A stretch of 64,000 nt of DNA from Blastococcus_B deserti (GTDB lineage Bacteria; Actinomycetota; Actinomycetes; Mycobacteriales; Geodermatophilaceae). The position numbers and the translations under genes were made by a program. The DNA is taken from positions 124,001 to 188,000 of the forward strand of contig NZ_JBHUHP010000014.1 of assembly GCF_042682525.1 (NCBI RefSeq). The letters are read 5' to 3'. Shown piece by piece: positions 1 through 8,506 of the stretch (its first letter is position 1; each line of letters starts with the position of its first letter). The notes under the pieces were generated by a model that ran no database searches, had not been told where the DNA came from, and saw only the letters and a program-made list of their open reading frames with translations.

Positions 1-528
1 GAGGAGGGGTGGGGCCGGCTCAACAGCGACCGGATCGCCGCCCGCGCCCGGGCGGGGAAGGCGGGCATCTACCGCCGCTGGCCGAGCATGGCGGCGCTGG
101 CCCGCCACGCCGTCGCCCGGTTCCGGCTCGTCACCCTTCCCCAGGACAGCGGCTCCCTCCGCGAGGACCTGGTCGCCCTGGCCGCCCGCTGGAGCCGGCC
201 GCTGGACCGCGAGGAGCGCGCGGTGGCCAGCCTGGTGGGCGCCGCCCGGTACGAGGAGGACCTGCGCACCGGCCTCGACGAGGCGGTCGTGCGCCCGCTC
301 GCCGCGGCGGTCGCCGAGCTCGGTCGGCGGTCGGACGCCCGGGGGGAGCCGATCGAGCGGGGGCGGCTGGCGCTGCTGGGCTCGGTGCTTCAGGCCTTCT
401 GGTGGCAGCGGTACACCACCGCCGGGGACGGCGCGATGACCGCCGACGAGGTCGAACGCGTGGTCGACGACGTGCTGGTGCCGATCGCGACCCCGGCGGC
501 GTTCGCCGCCGCCTGCGCCCGGGTCTGA
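1..528 (+). CDS. TetR/AcrR family transcriptional regulator (5' end outside window)
   Basis: The frame is open from base 1 and ends at a TGA, giving 175 visible residues. The beginning looks like the second half of a TetR helix-turn-helix: residues such as AGKAGIYRRWPSMAAL match the recognition helix and the following 'YxRWxSKxxL' signature of TetR proteins. The rest is a helical ligand-binding domain of ordinary length. The first helices of the DNA-binding domain are missing because the window starts inside the gene. It is convergent with the next TetR gene, with only 3 bases between the stops. Its target and ligand cannot be told from the sequence. Confidence 0.8.
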   Translation, partial: EEGWGRLNSDRIAARARAGKAGIYRRWPSMAALARHAVARFRLVTLPQDSGSLREDLVALAARWSRPLDREERAVASLVGAARYEEDLRTGLDEAVVRPLAAAVAELGRRSDARGEPIERGRLALLGSVLQAFWWQRYTTAGDGAMTADEVERVVDDVLVPIATPAAFAAACARV

Positions 529-531
529 ACG

Positions 532-1275
532 TCAGCCGGCGCGGCGGGCCGGCCCGGGGCAGCAGGCGGCCGGCCGCGGCCGGCCGGTGCCCACCGGCGC
601 CGCTGCGCCCGCACGGCCGGCCACCACGGCCAGGGCGGCCTCCATCTGGCCGAACACGCAGTCGGCCATGTCCTCGACCGCGGCCGACAGGTGCGCGGCG
701 TCCGCGCCCTCGGCGACGAGCGGCCGGTGCTGCATGATCAGCACGCGGGCGGCGGTCAGCCACGTGGCGGCGATCAGCGGCGCGGCCGTGCGCGGATCGG
801 CCGGTGCGTCGGGTGCGTGGTCGCCCGGAGCCGTCGTCCACGCCTCGACCAGCGCCGTGGTCAGGCGGCGCTCGCACTCGAAGACCAGTTCCCGTTCCCG
901 GGCCAGCAGTGTGTCCGACGCGTGCAGGGTGGCCATGTAGCGCTGCCGCTCCGGCGTGGCCAGGGAGCCGACCAGCGAGCCGCAGAACTGGACGAGGGAC
1001 GAGCGCAGCGCCGTCAGCGGCGCGACCGAGGCGTCCCGGGACCGCACCGCATCCGCCGGACCGTCGACCCACGGTGTGCGACCGTCGAAGAAGAGTTCCT
1101 CCTTGGTCGCGAAGTGGTTGAAGACCGTCTGGACGGCGACGTCGGCCTCGCGGGCGACGTCGGCGATGGTCACCGCGTCGAAGCCCCGCTCGTCGAACAG
1201 CCGGTGCGCCACGGCGCGGATCTGCTCGCGCGTCCGCGCCTTCTTCCGCGCCCGTCGATCGTTCAGCTCACTCAC
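532..1275 (-). CDS. TetR/AcrR family transcriptional regulator
   Basis: A 247-residue protein with an N-terminal TetR DNA-binding domain: an arginine-rich helix (REQIRAVAHRLFDERGFDAV), then TIADVAREADVAVQTVFNHF and the KEELF tail of the signature. The C-terminal domain is all helical and unassigned. The GTG start at 1275 is chosen because it sits six bases downstream of a TATCCT -10 box, the usual geometry of a leaderless actinobacterial transcript. The reading frame stays open for another 400 bases upstream, so a longer product is formally possible. It lies divergent to an alcohol dehydrogenase gene, a typical regulator and target arrangement, but that link is inference. Confidence 0.85.
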   Translation of the reverse strand: MSELNDRRARKKARTREQIRAVAHRLFDERGFDAVTIADVAREADVAVQTVFNHFATKEELFFDGRTPWVDGPADAVRSRDASVAPLTALRSSLVQFCGSLVGSLATPERQRYMATLHASDTLLARERELVFECERRLTTALVEAWTTAPGDHAPDAPADPRTAAPLIAATWLTAARVLIMQHRPLVAEGADAAHLSAAVEDMADCVFGQMEAALAVVAGRAGAAAPVGTGRPRPAACCPGPARRAG

Positions 1276-1281
1276 AGTGCC

Positions 1282-1287
1282 AGGATA
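1282..1287 (-). promoter_or_regulatory. -10 box of a leaderless promoter for the TetR gene
   Basis: On the minus strand TATCCT is followed by six bases and then the GTG start at 1275. TANNNT plus a 6-7 base gap to the start codon is the common arrangement for leaderless transcripts in actinobacteria. No convincing -35 element is visible. This supports the 1275 start. Confidence 0.5.
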
Positions 1288-1684
1288 AGCACGGAAAGTG
1301 GCTACCGCTCGTCGACGGCGCGGGTTCGTTCCGTCACGGGCCGCCCAGTCGAGGGCGGTCCGGAGCCGGTCGTCGTCCCCGGCCACGGGGTGCTGGGCGT
1401 CGTAGGCGGCGTTGGCCAGCGCCACGACCGACGCCGTCGCTCCGTGCGCCGCCGCCTCCTCCCGGAGCCCGCCGAGGGTGACCCCGAACAACCGGGTGCA
1501 GGACGCCGAGGCGCCGGGGTGACCGGGACCGCCGTCGGCGAGCGGGACGAGCACGGCCCCCGCACCCGGGACAGACCTCGGTGCGCCGGGTCGGGTCGTC
1601 GGCGGGCACCGTCCGATGGTGCCGCACCCGTGCGCCCGACGCGGAGCGAGGGCCCGTGCGGCGCGCGCAGCCGGAGCAGGCAGC
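1288..1684. other. Intergenic stretch between divergent TetR and alcohol dehydrogenase genes
   Basis: About 400 bases with no assigned gene. On the minus strand, roughly 1330-1560, one frame reads as protein-like sequence with almost every third base G or C (for example LREEAAAHGATASVVALANA) and continues without a stop into the TetR gene. I do not recognise it. It may be an N-terminal extension, a decayed gene fragment or chance in GC-rich DNA. The last 60 bases before the TetR start lose the third-base bias, as expected for a promoter region. Confidence 0.4.
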
Positions 1685-2812
1685 ATGTCGGCCGTGCGAA
1701 CGAGAGCTGCGGTGCTGCGCCGGCCCGGGACTGAGTACGAGATCGTCGAGCTGGAGGTCCTGGACCCGGGACCGGGCGAGGTGCTGGTCGAGATCGCCTA
1801 CGCCGGGCTGTGCCACTCCGACGAGCACCTGCGGCACTCCAACCCGGGTGGGCGGTACCCGATCGTCGGCGGCCACGAGGGATCGGGTGTCGTCCTCGCC
1901 GTGGGGCCCGGCGTCACGGCCGTCGCGCCCGGCGACCACGTCGTCACGAGCTTCCTGCCCGCCTGCGGCCACTGCCGGTTCTGCGCGCAGGGCCGCTCGA
2001 ACCTCTGCGACAAGGGCGCCACGATCGCGAAGGGGGAGCTGCCCACCGGCACCTACCCGTTCCGGCTGGACGACGAGCCGCTCGGCGGCTTCTGCATGGT
2101 GGGCGCCTTCGCCCGGCACACGCTGCTCAGCGAGTTCTCCTGCGTGCGGATCGATCCGTGGATCCCGCTGGACACCGCGGCGCTCGTGGCGTGCAGCGTG
2201 CCGACCGGCTGGGGTTCGGCGGTCTACTCGGGCGGCGTGCGCCCCGGCGACACCGTGGTCGTGGTGGGGCTCGGGGGCGTGGGCGTGAACGCCGTCCAGG
2301 GCGCGGTGCACGCCGGTGCGCTGCACGTCGTCGGCGTCGACCCGGTGCCGATGAAGCGGGAGTTCGCCGGGTCCCTCGGCGCCACCCGTACCGTGGCGAG
2401 CACCGACGAGGCGGCGGGCCTGGCGCGGGAGCTGTCCCGGGGCACCGGTGCCGACGTCGTGGTGGTCACGGTGGGGAAGATGTCGGCCGAGGCGTACGCG
2501 GGGGCGGCGTCGTCCCTGGGCAAGGGCGGCACGCTGGTGCTGACGGCGCTGGCCGACCGCCCCGGGGAGGGCACCGTGTCGCTCAACGGGCAGCTGGCCA
2601 CGGTGTTCGAGCAGCGCATCCAGGGCTCGCTGTTCGGGTCGTGCAATCCGTTCCGCGACATCCCGATGCTGTTGCGCCTGCACGAGGAGGGCCGGCTGGA
2701 GCTGGACCGGCTGATCACCCGCCGGTACACCCTGGACGAGATCAACCAGGGCTATCGCGACCAGGCGGCCGGCGAGACGATCCGCGGCCTCCTCGACCAC
2801 TCGACGTCCTGA
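1685..2812 (+). CDS. Zinc-dependent alcohol dehydrogenase (NDMA-dependent type likely)
   Basis: Medium-chain alcohol dehydrogenase of 375 residues. The catalytic zinc site is visible as GLCHSD near residue 40 and GGHEGSG near residue 63. The structural zinc site is the four-cysteine group CGHCRFCAQGRSNLC near residue 95. The NAD-binding Rossmann motif GLGGVG lies near residue 195. The overall pattern, including the glycine-rich loop and YPFRLDDEPLGGF segment, resembles the actinobacterial NDMA-dependent alcohol dehydrogenases that keep NAD bound and pass electrons to another carrier. The ATG at 1685 has an upstream GGAG; the open frame starts at 1616 but that extension is arginine/alanine-rich and unlike the family. 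Substrate is unknown. Confidence 0.85.
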   Translation: MSAVRTRAAVLRRPGTEYEIVELEVLDPGPGEVLVEIAYAGLCHSDEHLRHSNPGGRYPIVGGHEGSGVVLAVGPGVTAVAPGDHVVTSFLPACGHCRFCAQGRSNLCDKGATIAKGELPTGTYPFRLDDEPLGGFCMVGAFARHTLLSEFSCVRIDPWIPLDTAALVACSVPTGWGSAVYSGGVRPGDTVVVVGLGGVGVNAVQGAVHAGALHVVGVDPVPMKREFAGSLGATRTVASTDEAAGLARELSRGTGADVVVVTVGKMSAEAYAGAASSLGKGGTLVLTALADRPGEGTVSLNGQLATVFEQRIQGSLFGSCNPFRDIPMLLRLHEEGRLELDRLITRRYTLDEINQGYRDQAAGETIRGLLDHSTS

Positions 2813-2813
2813 G

Positions 2814-2863
2814 CTTTCTGTACCGGAAGCGGCGGTCTCCCCCGCAGCTTTCGGTACAGAAAG
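2814..2863 (+). terminator. Strong hairpin after the alcohol dehydrogenase gene
   Basis: The first 12 bases (CTTTCTGTACCG) are exactly inverted at the end (CGGTACAGAAAG), and pairing continues inwards with a few mismatches to about 22 base pairs around a short loop. It begins two bases after the stop codon. There is no T run on the plus strand, so it is an I-shaped actinobacterial-style terminator candidate. Confidence 0.6.
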
Positions 2864-2891
2864 CGCGGGATCGGTTCGGGGCGGCGGGCGG

Positions 2892-3575
2892 ATGGGCAGT
2901 GCGGGGCGCATGACCGCAGCGCGCATCGCCGTCCTCGATGTCGACGGCACCCTCGTCGACACCAACTACCAGCACGCCCTCGCGTGGTACCGGTCGTTCC
3001 GGTCGCTGGGGGAGACCTATCCGATCTGGCGGATCCATCGGCTGATCGGGATGGGCGGCGACCAGCTGGTGGCCGCGCTCGGCGGGGACGAGGTGGAGGA
3101 GCGCATCGGCGACGAGGCCCGGGAGCGGTGGGTGAAGGAGGCCGACCTGATGATGGGCGAGACCGCGCTGCTGCCGGGTGCGCGGACGCTGATCGAGGCG
3201 CTCAAGGACCGTGGGCACCGGGTGGTCCTGGCCAGTTCCGGCAAGCCGCACCACGTCGAGCGCGCCCTCGACCTGCTCGACGCCCGCGAGATCGCCGACG
3301 GGTGGACCACCAGCGACGACGTGGAGTCCACCAAGCCGGCGCCGGACCTGCTGCAGGTCGCGCTGGAGAAGATCGGCGCGCCGGCGGACGCCCCGAGCAT
3401 GGTCGTCGGCGACTCGGTGTTCGACGTCGAGGCGGCGAAGAACGCCGGGATGCCGGCGCTCGTCGTCCGCTCGGGAGGCTTCGGGGACGACGAGCTGCGC
3501 GACGCCGGTGCACTGGCGATCTACGACACCCCGGGCGACCTCGCCGCGGCCCTCGACGAGACCGACCTCTCCTAG
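2892..3575 (+). CDS. HAD superfamily hydrolase (phosphoglycolate phosphatase-like)
   Basis: A 227-residue haloacid-dehalogenase phosphatase. Motif I is DVDGTLVDT near residue 17 with both aspartates, motif II is the serine of ASSGKPHH near residue 117, the lysine of motif III follows in STKPAPD, and motif IV is GDSVFDVEAAKNAG. The helical cap between motifs I and II fits the phosphoglycolate/beta-phosphoglucomutase class. An internal ATG at 2910 (MTAARIAVLD) is an equally good start and leaves a more typical N terminus. The gene ends in TAG, used here as an ordinary stop, and runs into a perfect hairpin. The physiological substrate is not evident. Confidence 0.85.
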   Translation: MGSAGRMTAARIAVLDVDGTLVDTNYQHALAWYRSFRSLGETYPIWRIHRLIGMGGDQLVAALGGDEVEERIGDEARERWVKEADLMMGETALLPGARTLIEALKDRGHRVVLASSGKPHHVERALDLLDAREIADGWTTSDDVESTKPAPDLLQVALEKIGAPADAPSMVVGDSVFDVEAAKNAGMPALVVRSGGFGDDELRDAGALAIYDTPGDLAAALDETDLS

Positions 3576-3601
3576 CCGCTGCCTCGGAGGACGGCTCCCG
3601 G

Positions 3602-3643
3602 ACGCTCTGCCTCTGCCCACCGTGGTGGGCAGAGGCAGAGCGT
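3602..3643. terminator. Perfect 20-bp hairpin between convergent genes
   Basis: ACGCTCTGCCTCTGCCCACC at 3602-3621 is exactly repeated in inverted form at 3624-3643. It lies between the HAD gene (+) and the glycerophosphodiesterase gene (-) and can serve both as a terminator. Confidence 0.75.
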
Positions 3644-3649
3644 GCGCCG

Positions 3650-4486
3650 TTACGGGGCGGGCACGTCGCGGCCGAGCCGGCGGAGCAGCTCGGCGGGACG
3701 GTCGGTGATGGCGACGTCGACGCCCAGGTCGCGGACGAGGTCCATGTCGCTGGCCCGGTTCACCGTCCAGACGTGCACCTCCTTGCCCGCAGCCTGGGCC
3801 TCCGCGACGAAGCCGGGATCGGAGCGCAGGATCGCGACGCTCGGACCGACCGCCGTCGCGGTCCCGTGCAGCAGCTCGCGCCGGACCGGCCGCAGCCGGA
3901 CGCCGATCAGCTGCACCGTCGGCATCCCCGGTGCCAGCTCCGCCATCCGCCGGACGGCGAGCTGGGAGAAGCTCATCATCCGGACCGCCGGCCTGCCCGC
4001 CCACTCGACGGGCGTGCCGTCCCGGAGCAGCCCGAAGCGGTGCAGGCAGCTGATCAGCGCCTCCTCCACCCTGCGGGTGTGCCGGGTGGGGTGCTTGGTC
4101 TCGATGGCCAGCCGCACGGTCCCCGGGGTGGCGGTGATGTAGTCGAGCAGCCGGTCGAGGGTCAGCACGAGACCGTTCTCGACGTCGGGCTCGTCGCTCA
4201 CTGCGGCGATCTCGTCGTCGGCCCACCGGGTCCACCGGGCCCGGCGGGGACCGAACTGGTACTGCTCCAGCTCGGCCAGGCGGAGGGCCGAGACGATGCC
4301 GCGCCCGTTGGAGGTGTGCCTGATCTGGCGGTCGTGCACGCAGACGAGCACGCCGTCCCGGGTCATCCGGACGTCGCACTCCACCGCGTCGGCGCCGACC
4401 TGGGTCGCGTGCCGGTAGGCCGCGAGGGTGTGTTCCGGCGCGCCCGCGGCGGCGCCCCGGTGGGCGACGACCTCGGGGAGGGTCAC
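3650..4486 (-). CDS. Glycerophosphodiester phosphodiesterase
   Basis: Glycerophosphodiesterases cut glycerophosphodiesters to sn-glycerol 3-phosphate and an alcohol. The family's N-terminal signature is complete: AHRGAAAGAPEHTLAAY, then DAVECDVRMTRDG and VCVHD, giving the catalytic His, Arg, Glu, Asp and His. The TIM-barrel end shows KEVHVWTVN and a terminal ITDRPAEL, as in the family. The length of about 278 residues is normal. I chose the GTG at 4486 (VTLPEVVAHRG); a GTG at 4543 adds a proline/arginine-rich stretch without a clear ribosome site. No signal peptide is seen, so it is probably cytoplasmic. It lies directly downstream of gpgS on the same strand. Confidence 0.87.
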   Translation of the reverse strand: MTLPEVVAHRGAAAGAPEHTLAAYRHATQVGADAVECDVRMTRDGVLVCVHDRQIRHTSNGRGIVSALRLAELEQYQFGPRRARWTRWADDEIAAVSDEPDVENGLVLTLDRLLDYITATPGTVRLAIETKHPTRHTRRVEEALISCLHRFGLLRDGTPVEWAGRPAVRMMSFSQLAVRRMAELAPGMPTVQLIGVRLRPVRRELLHGTATAVGPSVAILRSDPGFVAEAQAAGKEVHVWTVNRASDMDLVRDLGVDVAITDRPAELLRRLGRDVPAP

Positions 4487-4567
4487 CGGAGCGGGACGGG
4501 GCGGACGACCGGCACGGGAAGATCCTCTCCCGTCCGGTGGCACCGCGCGAGGGGGGTGCGAGCGGCC

Positions 4568-5560
4568 TCAGCCGGCGAGGCCGGCCCGGTGGGAGCGGTA
4601 CTCGGCGATCGTGGCCATCGGCGGCCGCTCGTCGACGGCGACGGTGCGGCTTCGGGGCACGAAACCCGATCCGTCATGCCGGAACTGGGTGAGCAGCCCA
4701 CTGGCGGCGAGCGGCCGGTGGCCCGGGCGACCGGACTCGGCGCGGGTGAGCACCGTCGAGACGATCTCGCCCGCCATCGCGCCGAGCGCCTCCTGGGACT
4801 GGGAGGTGTGCCGGCGCACCCCGAGGTCGACCTGTGCCAGGGCGGCGAGCCCACCGAGCCGGAGCAGGTCGATGAGCAGCCCGACCTCCACGCCGTAGGC
4901 GGAGACGAACGGCACCTGCTCCAGGGCCGACCGGCGCCCGGCGTACTCGCCGCCCAGTGGCTGGACGAAGCCGGCGAGCTCCGGCCAGAGCGCGTTGAGC
5001 AGGGGGCGGGCGGTCAGCTCGGTCACGCGGCCGCCGCCGGCGGGCTCGACCTGCCCGTCGACCTCGAGCGGCCGGGTGTAGCAGCCCTTGACGTAGAGCA
5101 CCTGCGGATCGGTCAGCAGCGGGCGGAGCAGGCCGGGAACGTAGTGGGCGACGTCCCCCACGAGGTCGGAGTCGAGGAAGACCACCAGGTCGCCGGTGGT
5201 GGCGGCCAGCGACTTCCACAGCGCCTCCCCCTTGCCGGGCCGCGTGCCGTGGGCCGGCAGCACGTCGGTGGTGGCGACCACGTCGGCCCCGGCGGCGCGG
5301 GCGACGGCGGCGGTGGCGTCGGTGGAGTCGGAGTCGACGACGAGCAGCTCGTCCACCAGCGGCACCCGGCGCATCCACCGCTCGCGGATGTCCGCCACCA
5401 GCGCGCCGACGGTCGCCTCCTCGTTCCGGGCGGGGAGGACGACGCTGACCCGGTGGCCACCCCGGCGCTTGGCCAGCAGCAGGGCGCCGGGGTCGATCTC
5501 GGCCAGGCCGGTGGCGGACGACGTGCGGTGCCGGAACCAGGCGCGGGCGTCGGGTCTCAC
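4568..5560 (-). CDS. gpgS: Glucosyl-3-phosphoglycerate synthase
   Basis: A GT81 retaining glycosyltransferase that joins glucose from a nucleotide sugar to 3-phosphoglycerate, the first step towards glucosylglycerate and, in mycobacteria, methylglucose lipopolysaccharide. The 330-residue protein has the GT-A fold start VSVVLPARNEEATVGA, the metal-binding DSD in VVFLDSDLVGD, the KGCYTRPLEVDG segment and the GYAGRR/SAYGVEVGLLID region typical of GpgS. The partner phosphatase GpgP is not next to it, although a HAD phosphatase lies 2 kb away. It is probably co-transcribed with the phosphodiesterase gene that follows. Confidence 0.87.
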   Translation of the reverse strand: MRPDARAWFRHRTSSATGLAEIDPGALLLAKRRGGHRVSVVLPARNEEATVGALVADIRERWMRRVPLVDELLVVDSDSTDATAAVARAAGADVVATTDVLPAHGTRPGKGEALWKSLAATTGDLVVFLDSDLVGDVAHYVPGLLRPLLTDPQVLYVKGCYTRPLEVDGQVEPAGGGRVTELTARPLLNALWPELAGFVQPLGGEYAGRRSALEQVPFVSAYGVEVGLLIDLLRLGGLAALAQVDLGVRRHTSQSQEALGAMAGEIVSTVLTRAESGRPGHRPLAASGLLTQFRHDGSGFVPRSRTVAVDERPPMATIAEYRSHRAGLAG

Positions 5561-5705
5561 CGCCTCACTGTCGACCAGGACGGCTGGACCCGCCAGGACG
5601 GCACCCGGGTGTTCACGGGTTCGTCACCCGGAGGCGGCTGTGATGTCGCCGACCAGCTGGTCACCACCGGGGAGCTCCCCGGCCGGGCCTGAGGACGCCA
5701 GGAGG

Positions 5706-7877
5706 TCAGGCGTCCACCACCGCCGCCGGGCGCGCGGAAGCCGCGCCGAGCGCCGTCGGGCTGTCCTCGCCGACCGCGGCGCCCTCACCGGTGGGTTCCG
5801 GGTGACCGAGGTCGGTGAGCCAGCCGCGCAGCACCCGGTGCAGGTGCTCCGCGCCGACGATCTCGCCGGGTGGCGCCCACGCACGGGGATGCACCAGGAC
5901 GGCGCGCTGCTGGGCGCCACCGAGACCGCCGTGCGAGCCGACGTGCGGCTCGAACGGTGACGCCTCGTCGGTGTCGGGGTCGTACCGGCTGTTGATCACC
6001 ACGTCCGCGCAGTGCCGGAACGACGAGACCCGGGCGACCAGGCCGGCGGCGTGCTCACCGTAGGGGAGCAGCGGGTCGGTGCCGACGACGACGCCGGACG
6101 CCAGCCGGTGCAGCCCCTCGCGGCCGAGCACCACCGGGCCGAACTCCTCGGAGTGCACGAGCAGGAACCCGACGCCGTCGTGGTCGACCAGCCCGGGCAG
6201 CAGGTCGGGCCAGTGCCGCTCGATCTCCTCCAGGGAGACCCGGCCCGGCAGGTCGGGGAAGGACACCATCGCCTGGTGGCCGGACACGACGCAGACCACG
6301 CCCGGCGCCACCCGCGGCACCTCGCCCGTCGTGCCGCGCTCGAAGTCGTGCTCGTGACGGACCGCCTCGGCCCGCTCCACCCGCTCGCGCAGCCGCCGGG
6401 CGATCGGGCCCGCGCCCTCGGCCAGCGCCGCGCCCACCTGCCAGCTCTCCACCGGACGGCGGCTGTCCTTGGTACCGGTGTTCTGCCGCTTCCGGGGAAC
6501 GGCCCCCGAGCCGCAGAGCCGGCCGACGAGCTCCTCGATCGACTCCCCGAACCGGTCGGCGAACGCCCAGCCCTGCGTCTGGCCGTGGTCGGAGAGGACG
6601 ACGAGGTGGTACTCGCGCGGGGCCACGGCGCTGGCCCGGTGCAGCCGGCCCAGCTGCTGGTCGATGCTCCGGAGCACGGCGAGGCTGTCGGCGCGCTCCA
6701 GCCCGGCGTGGTGCGCCGCCTCGTCGTAGCCGAGGAAGTCGGCGTACGCCACGGGGCGGCCGGCGAGCATGTCCTCGAGCAGCGCGAACACGACGACGTC
6801 GCGGGAGATGACCGTGGTCCCGGGCCGGGCCAGCGGGTAGATGCCGCCGCGGCTGACCCGCGGCCGCACGTCGTCCCGCCGTTCCCGCGCTGAGGCAGTC
6901 AGCTCGCGGAGCACGTCCACCAACGAGACGCCGATCGTCCGCAGCGCGTTCACCGGGTTGGCGAAGTAGGCGTAGTAGCCCGAGCCGACGCGCTCGCGGG
7001 TGCGCCGGGTGCGGCGGGCGCGGGCGGGGACGACGTGGGCCAGCGAGCTCATGGTGAGGCTGACGTGGGCGGCGTCGCCGGTGAACAGGTTGCCGCGGCT
7101 CGCGCCGTCCGGCGCGAGCAGACCGCGCCCGTCGGAGTGCCGGCGCTCGACCTCGGCGGCGTCGACCGGATGCGAGACGCGGGTGATGTGGTCGCGGTCC
7201 TTCTCGTACCAGCGGAAACCGAGGATGTCGTGGGTGGAGCCGTGCAGGATCCCGCAGACCGCCGCCCCGGTCTGGGAGCTCCAGTCGGTGTGCCAGGAGG
7301 TCAGCGTGTGGCTGCCCGATCGGAGCCACGACGCCAGGTGGGGCATCCAGCCGTCGCGAACGGCACGGCGCGCGGTGTCGTGGGCCAGGGCGTCGATCTG
7401 CAGGAACAGCACGCCGGGAGGGCGCTCGGCGGAGCCGGGGGACCGCGCCGCGCGGCGCCGGGCCCGCCGGAAGAAGATCTCGTCCTCGTCGACGGCGAGC
7501 AGGCTGCTGACCACGCCGGAGACCGCGGCCATGGTCAGCGCCACGAGCACCGCCACCCGCAGGTCGGCGATGACCACGCCCGGAACGGCGAAGGAGACGG
7601 CGAGCACCGCGGCCGCGAAGAGCAGGAAGCTGCCCAGGCCGAGGGTGAAGAAGGCGAGCGGCAGCACCGCCCGCATGACCAGCGGCCACGCCACGGCGGT
7701 GAGCAGCCCGAGGAGGAGGGCCAGGACGGGGGCGTGCCACCACGACGGCAGCTCGAAGCCGGTCACCCGCTCGCTGAGCGCGGCCAGGGCGACGGTGACC
7801 GCGGCCCAGGTGACGACCACGCGGGCGAGCGTGCGGCCGCTGCGCAGGAGCCGGCCGCGGGCAGGAGATGCGGTCAC
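5706..7877 (-). CDS. Membrane-anchored alkaline-phosphatase-superfamily phosphodiesterase
   Basis: A 723-residue protein. Residues 1-130 carry about four hydrophobic segments like the small phage-holin-IV type membrane domain. From about residue 155 a phosphodiesterase/nucleotide pyrophosphatase-type catalytic domain begins at GVLFLQIDALAHDTA. Metal-ligand motifs later in the domain are visible as FLGYDEAAHHAG, VLSDHGQTQG and HVGSHGGLGG. The nucleophile is probably the threonine of SSQTGAAV. The GTG start at 7877 overlaps the stop of the dedA-like gene by four bases, so the three minus-strand genes form one operon. The substrate is unknown; the fold includes phosphodiesterases acting on cell-envelope glycerophosphate or nucleotide compounds. 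Confidence 0.75.
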   Translation of the reverse strand: MTASPARGRLLRSGRTLARVVVTWAAVTVALAALSERVTGFELPSWWHAPVLALLLGLLTAVAWPLVMRAVLPLAFFTLGLGSFLLFAAAVLAVSFAVPGVVIADLRVAVLVALTMAAVSGVVSSLLAVDEDEIFFRRARRRAARSPGSAERPPGVLFLQIDALAHDTARRAVRDGWMPHLASWLRSGSHTLTSWHTDWSSQTGAAVCGILHGSTHDILGFRWYEKDRDHITRVSHPVDAAEVERRHSDGRGLLAPDGASRGNLFTGDAAHVSLTMSSLAHVVPARARRTRRTRERVGSGYYAYFANPVNALRTIGVSLVDVLRELTASARERRDDVRPRVSRGGIYPLARPGTTVISRDVVVFALLEDMLAGRPVAYADFLGYDEAAHHAGLERADSLAVLRSIDQQLGRLHRASAVAPREYHLVVLSDHGQTQGWAFADRFGESIEELVGRLCGSGAVPRKRQNTGTKDSRRPVESWQVGAALAEGAGPIARRLRERVERAEAVRHEHDFERGTTGEVPRVAPGVVCVVSGHQAMVSFPDLPGRVSLEEIERHWPDLLPGLVDHDGVGFLLVHSEEFGPVVLGREGLHRLASGVVVGTDPLLPYGEHAAGLVARVSSFRHCADVVINSRYDPDTDEASPFEPHVGSHGGLGGAQQRAVLVHPRAWAPPGEIVGAEHLHRVLRGWLTDLGHPEPTGEGAAVGEDSPTALGAASARPAAVVDA

Positions 7878-8506
7878 GCGGACTCGCAGCGCTCGGGCTC
7901 GGGCTCCACCGGGGCCGGTGGGCGTCGGCGCCGGGCGCCGACGAGGTTCAGGACCCCGCCGACGGCGAGCACCAGCACGGTGGCGACCAGCATGGCCACC
8001 AGCGGGGAGTCGAAGATGCCGCCGCTGAGCACGCCGAGCAGCGCATAGGCCAGCGCCCACAGAAAGGCCGCGGCCAGGGACGCCGGCACCAGCCGCCGCC
8101 ACGGGTAGGCCAGGGCGCCCGCGGCGACGAGGACGGGGATCCGCCCGGCGGGCAGCAGCCGCCCCGCGACGATGATCTGCCAGCCGTGCGCGCGGAACTG
8201 CTCGCGCACCTCGTCGATCCGCTCCTGGTGCTGCCCCCGGGTGACCCACCGGACCGCCGCCGGACCGCCGAACCGGCAGACCGCGAAGGTGATCAGGTCG
8301 CCGCAGAGCGCGGCCAGCGTGGCGATCGCCAGCACCAGCGGCAGGCCGAGGGTTCCGCCGGCCATCGCGAAGGCGGCCGCGGCGCCGACGACCAGGCCGG
8401 TCGGCACCACGGGCACGACGGAGCCCAGGAGCACCAGCCCGAACAGCACGGGATAGCCGACGTGCGAGCCGGTGCTCCAGGGCGCGGTGAGCAGGTCGAG
8501 GTTCAT
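7874..8506 (-). CDS. DedA/SNARE-associated family membrane protein
   Basis: A 210-residue integral membrane protein with the DedA pattern: a re-entrant hydrophobic start (VLLGSVVPVVPTGLVVGAAA), the GDLITFAVCRFGG helix, and the conserved GRLLPAGRIPVLVAAGAL motif that holds the functional arginines. DedA proteins are undecaprenyl-phosphate or phospholipid transporters (family knowledge). It starts at ATG 8506, overlapping the upstream stop by four bases, and its own stop overlaps the phosphodiesterase start. The C-terminal tail is proline- and arginine-rich. Confidence 0.8.
   Translation of the reverse strand: MNLDLLTAPWSTGSHVGYPVLFGLVLLGSVVPVVPTGLVVGAAAAFAMAGGTLGLPLVLAIATLAALCGDLITFAVCRFGGPAAVRWVTRGQHQERIDEVREQFRAHGWQIIVAGRLLPAGRIPVLVAAGALAYPWRRLVPASLAAAFLWALAYALLGVLSGGIFDSPLVAMLVATVLVLAVGGVLNLVGARRRRPPAPVEPEPERCESA

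Noticed and set aside
5667..5682. CCGGGGAGCTCCCCGG palindrome as an operator
   Set aside because: A perfect 16-base palindrome, but it lies 3' of the minus-strand phosphodiesterase operon and GC palindromes are frequent here; nothing else supports a regulatory role.
2984..5692. A 902-codon open frame on the plus strand
   Set aside because: It is antisense to the phosphodiesterase and gpgS genes, runs partly out of frame over the HAD gene, and its sequence is low-complexity Arg/Gly/Ala.
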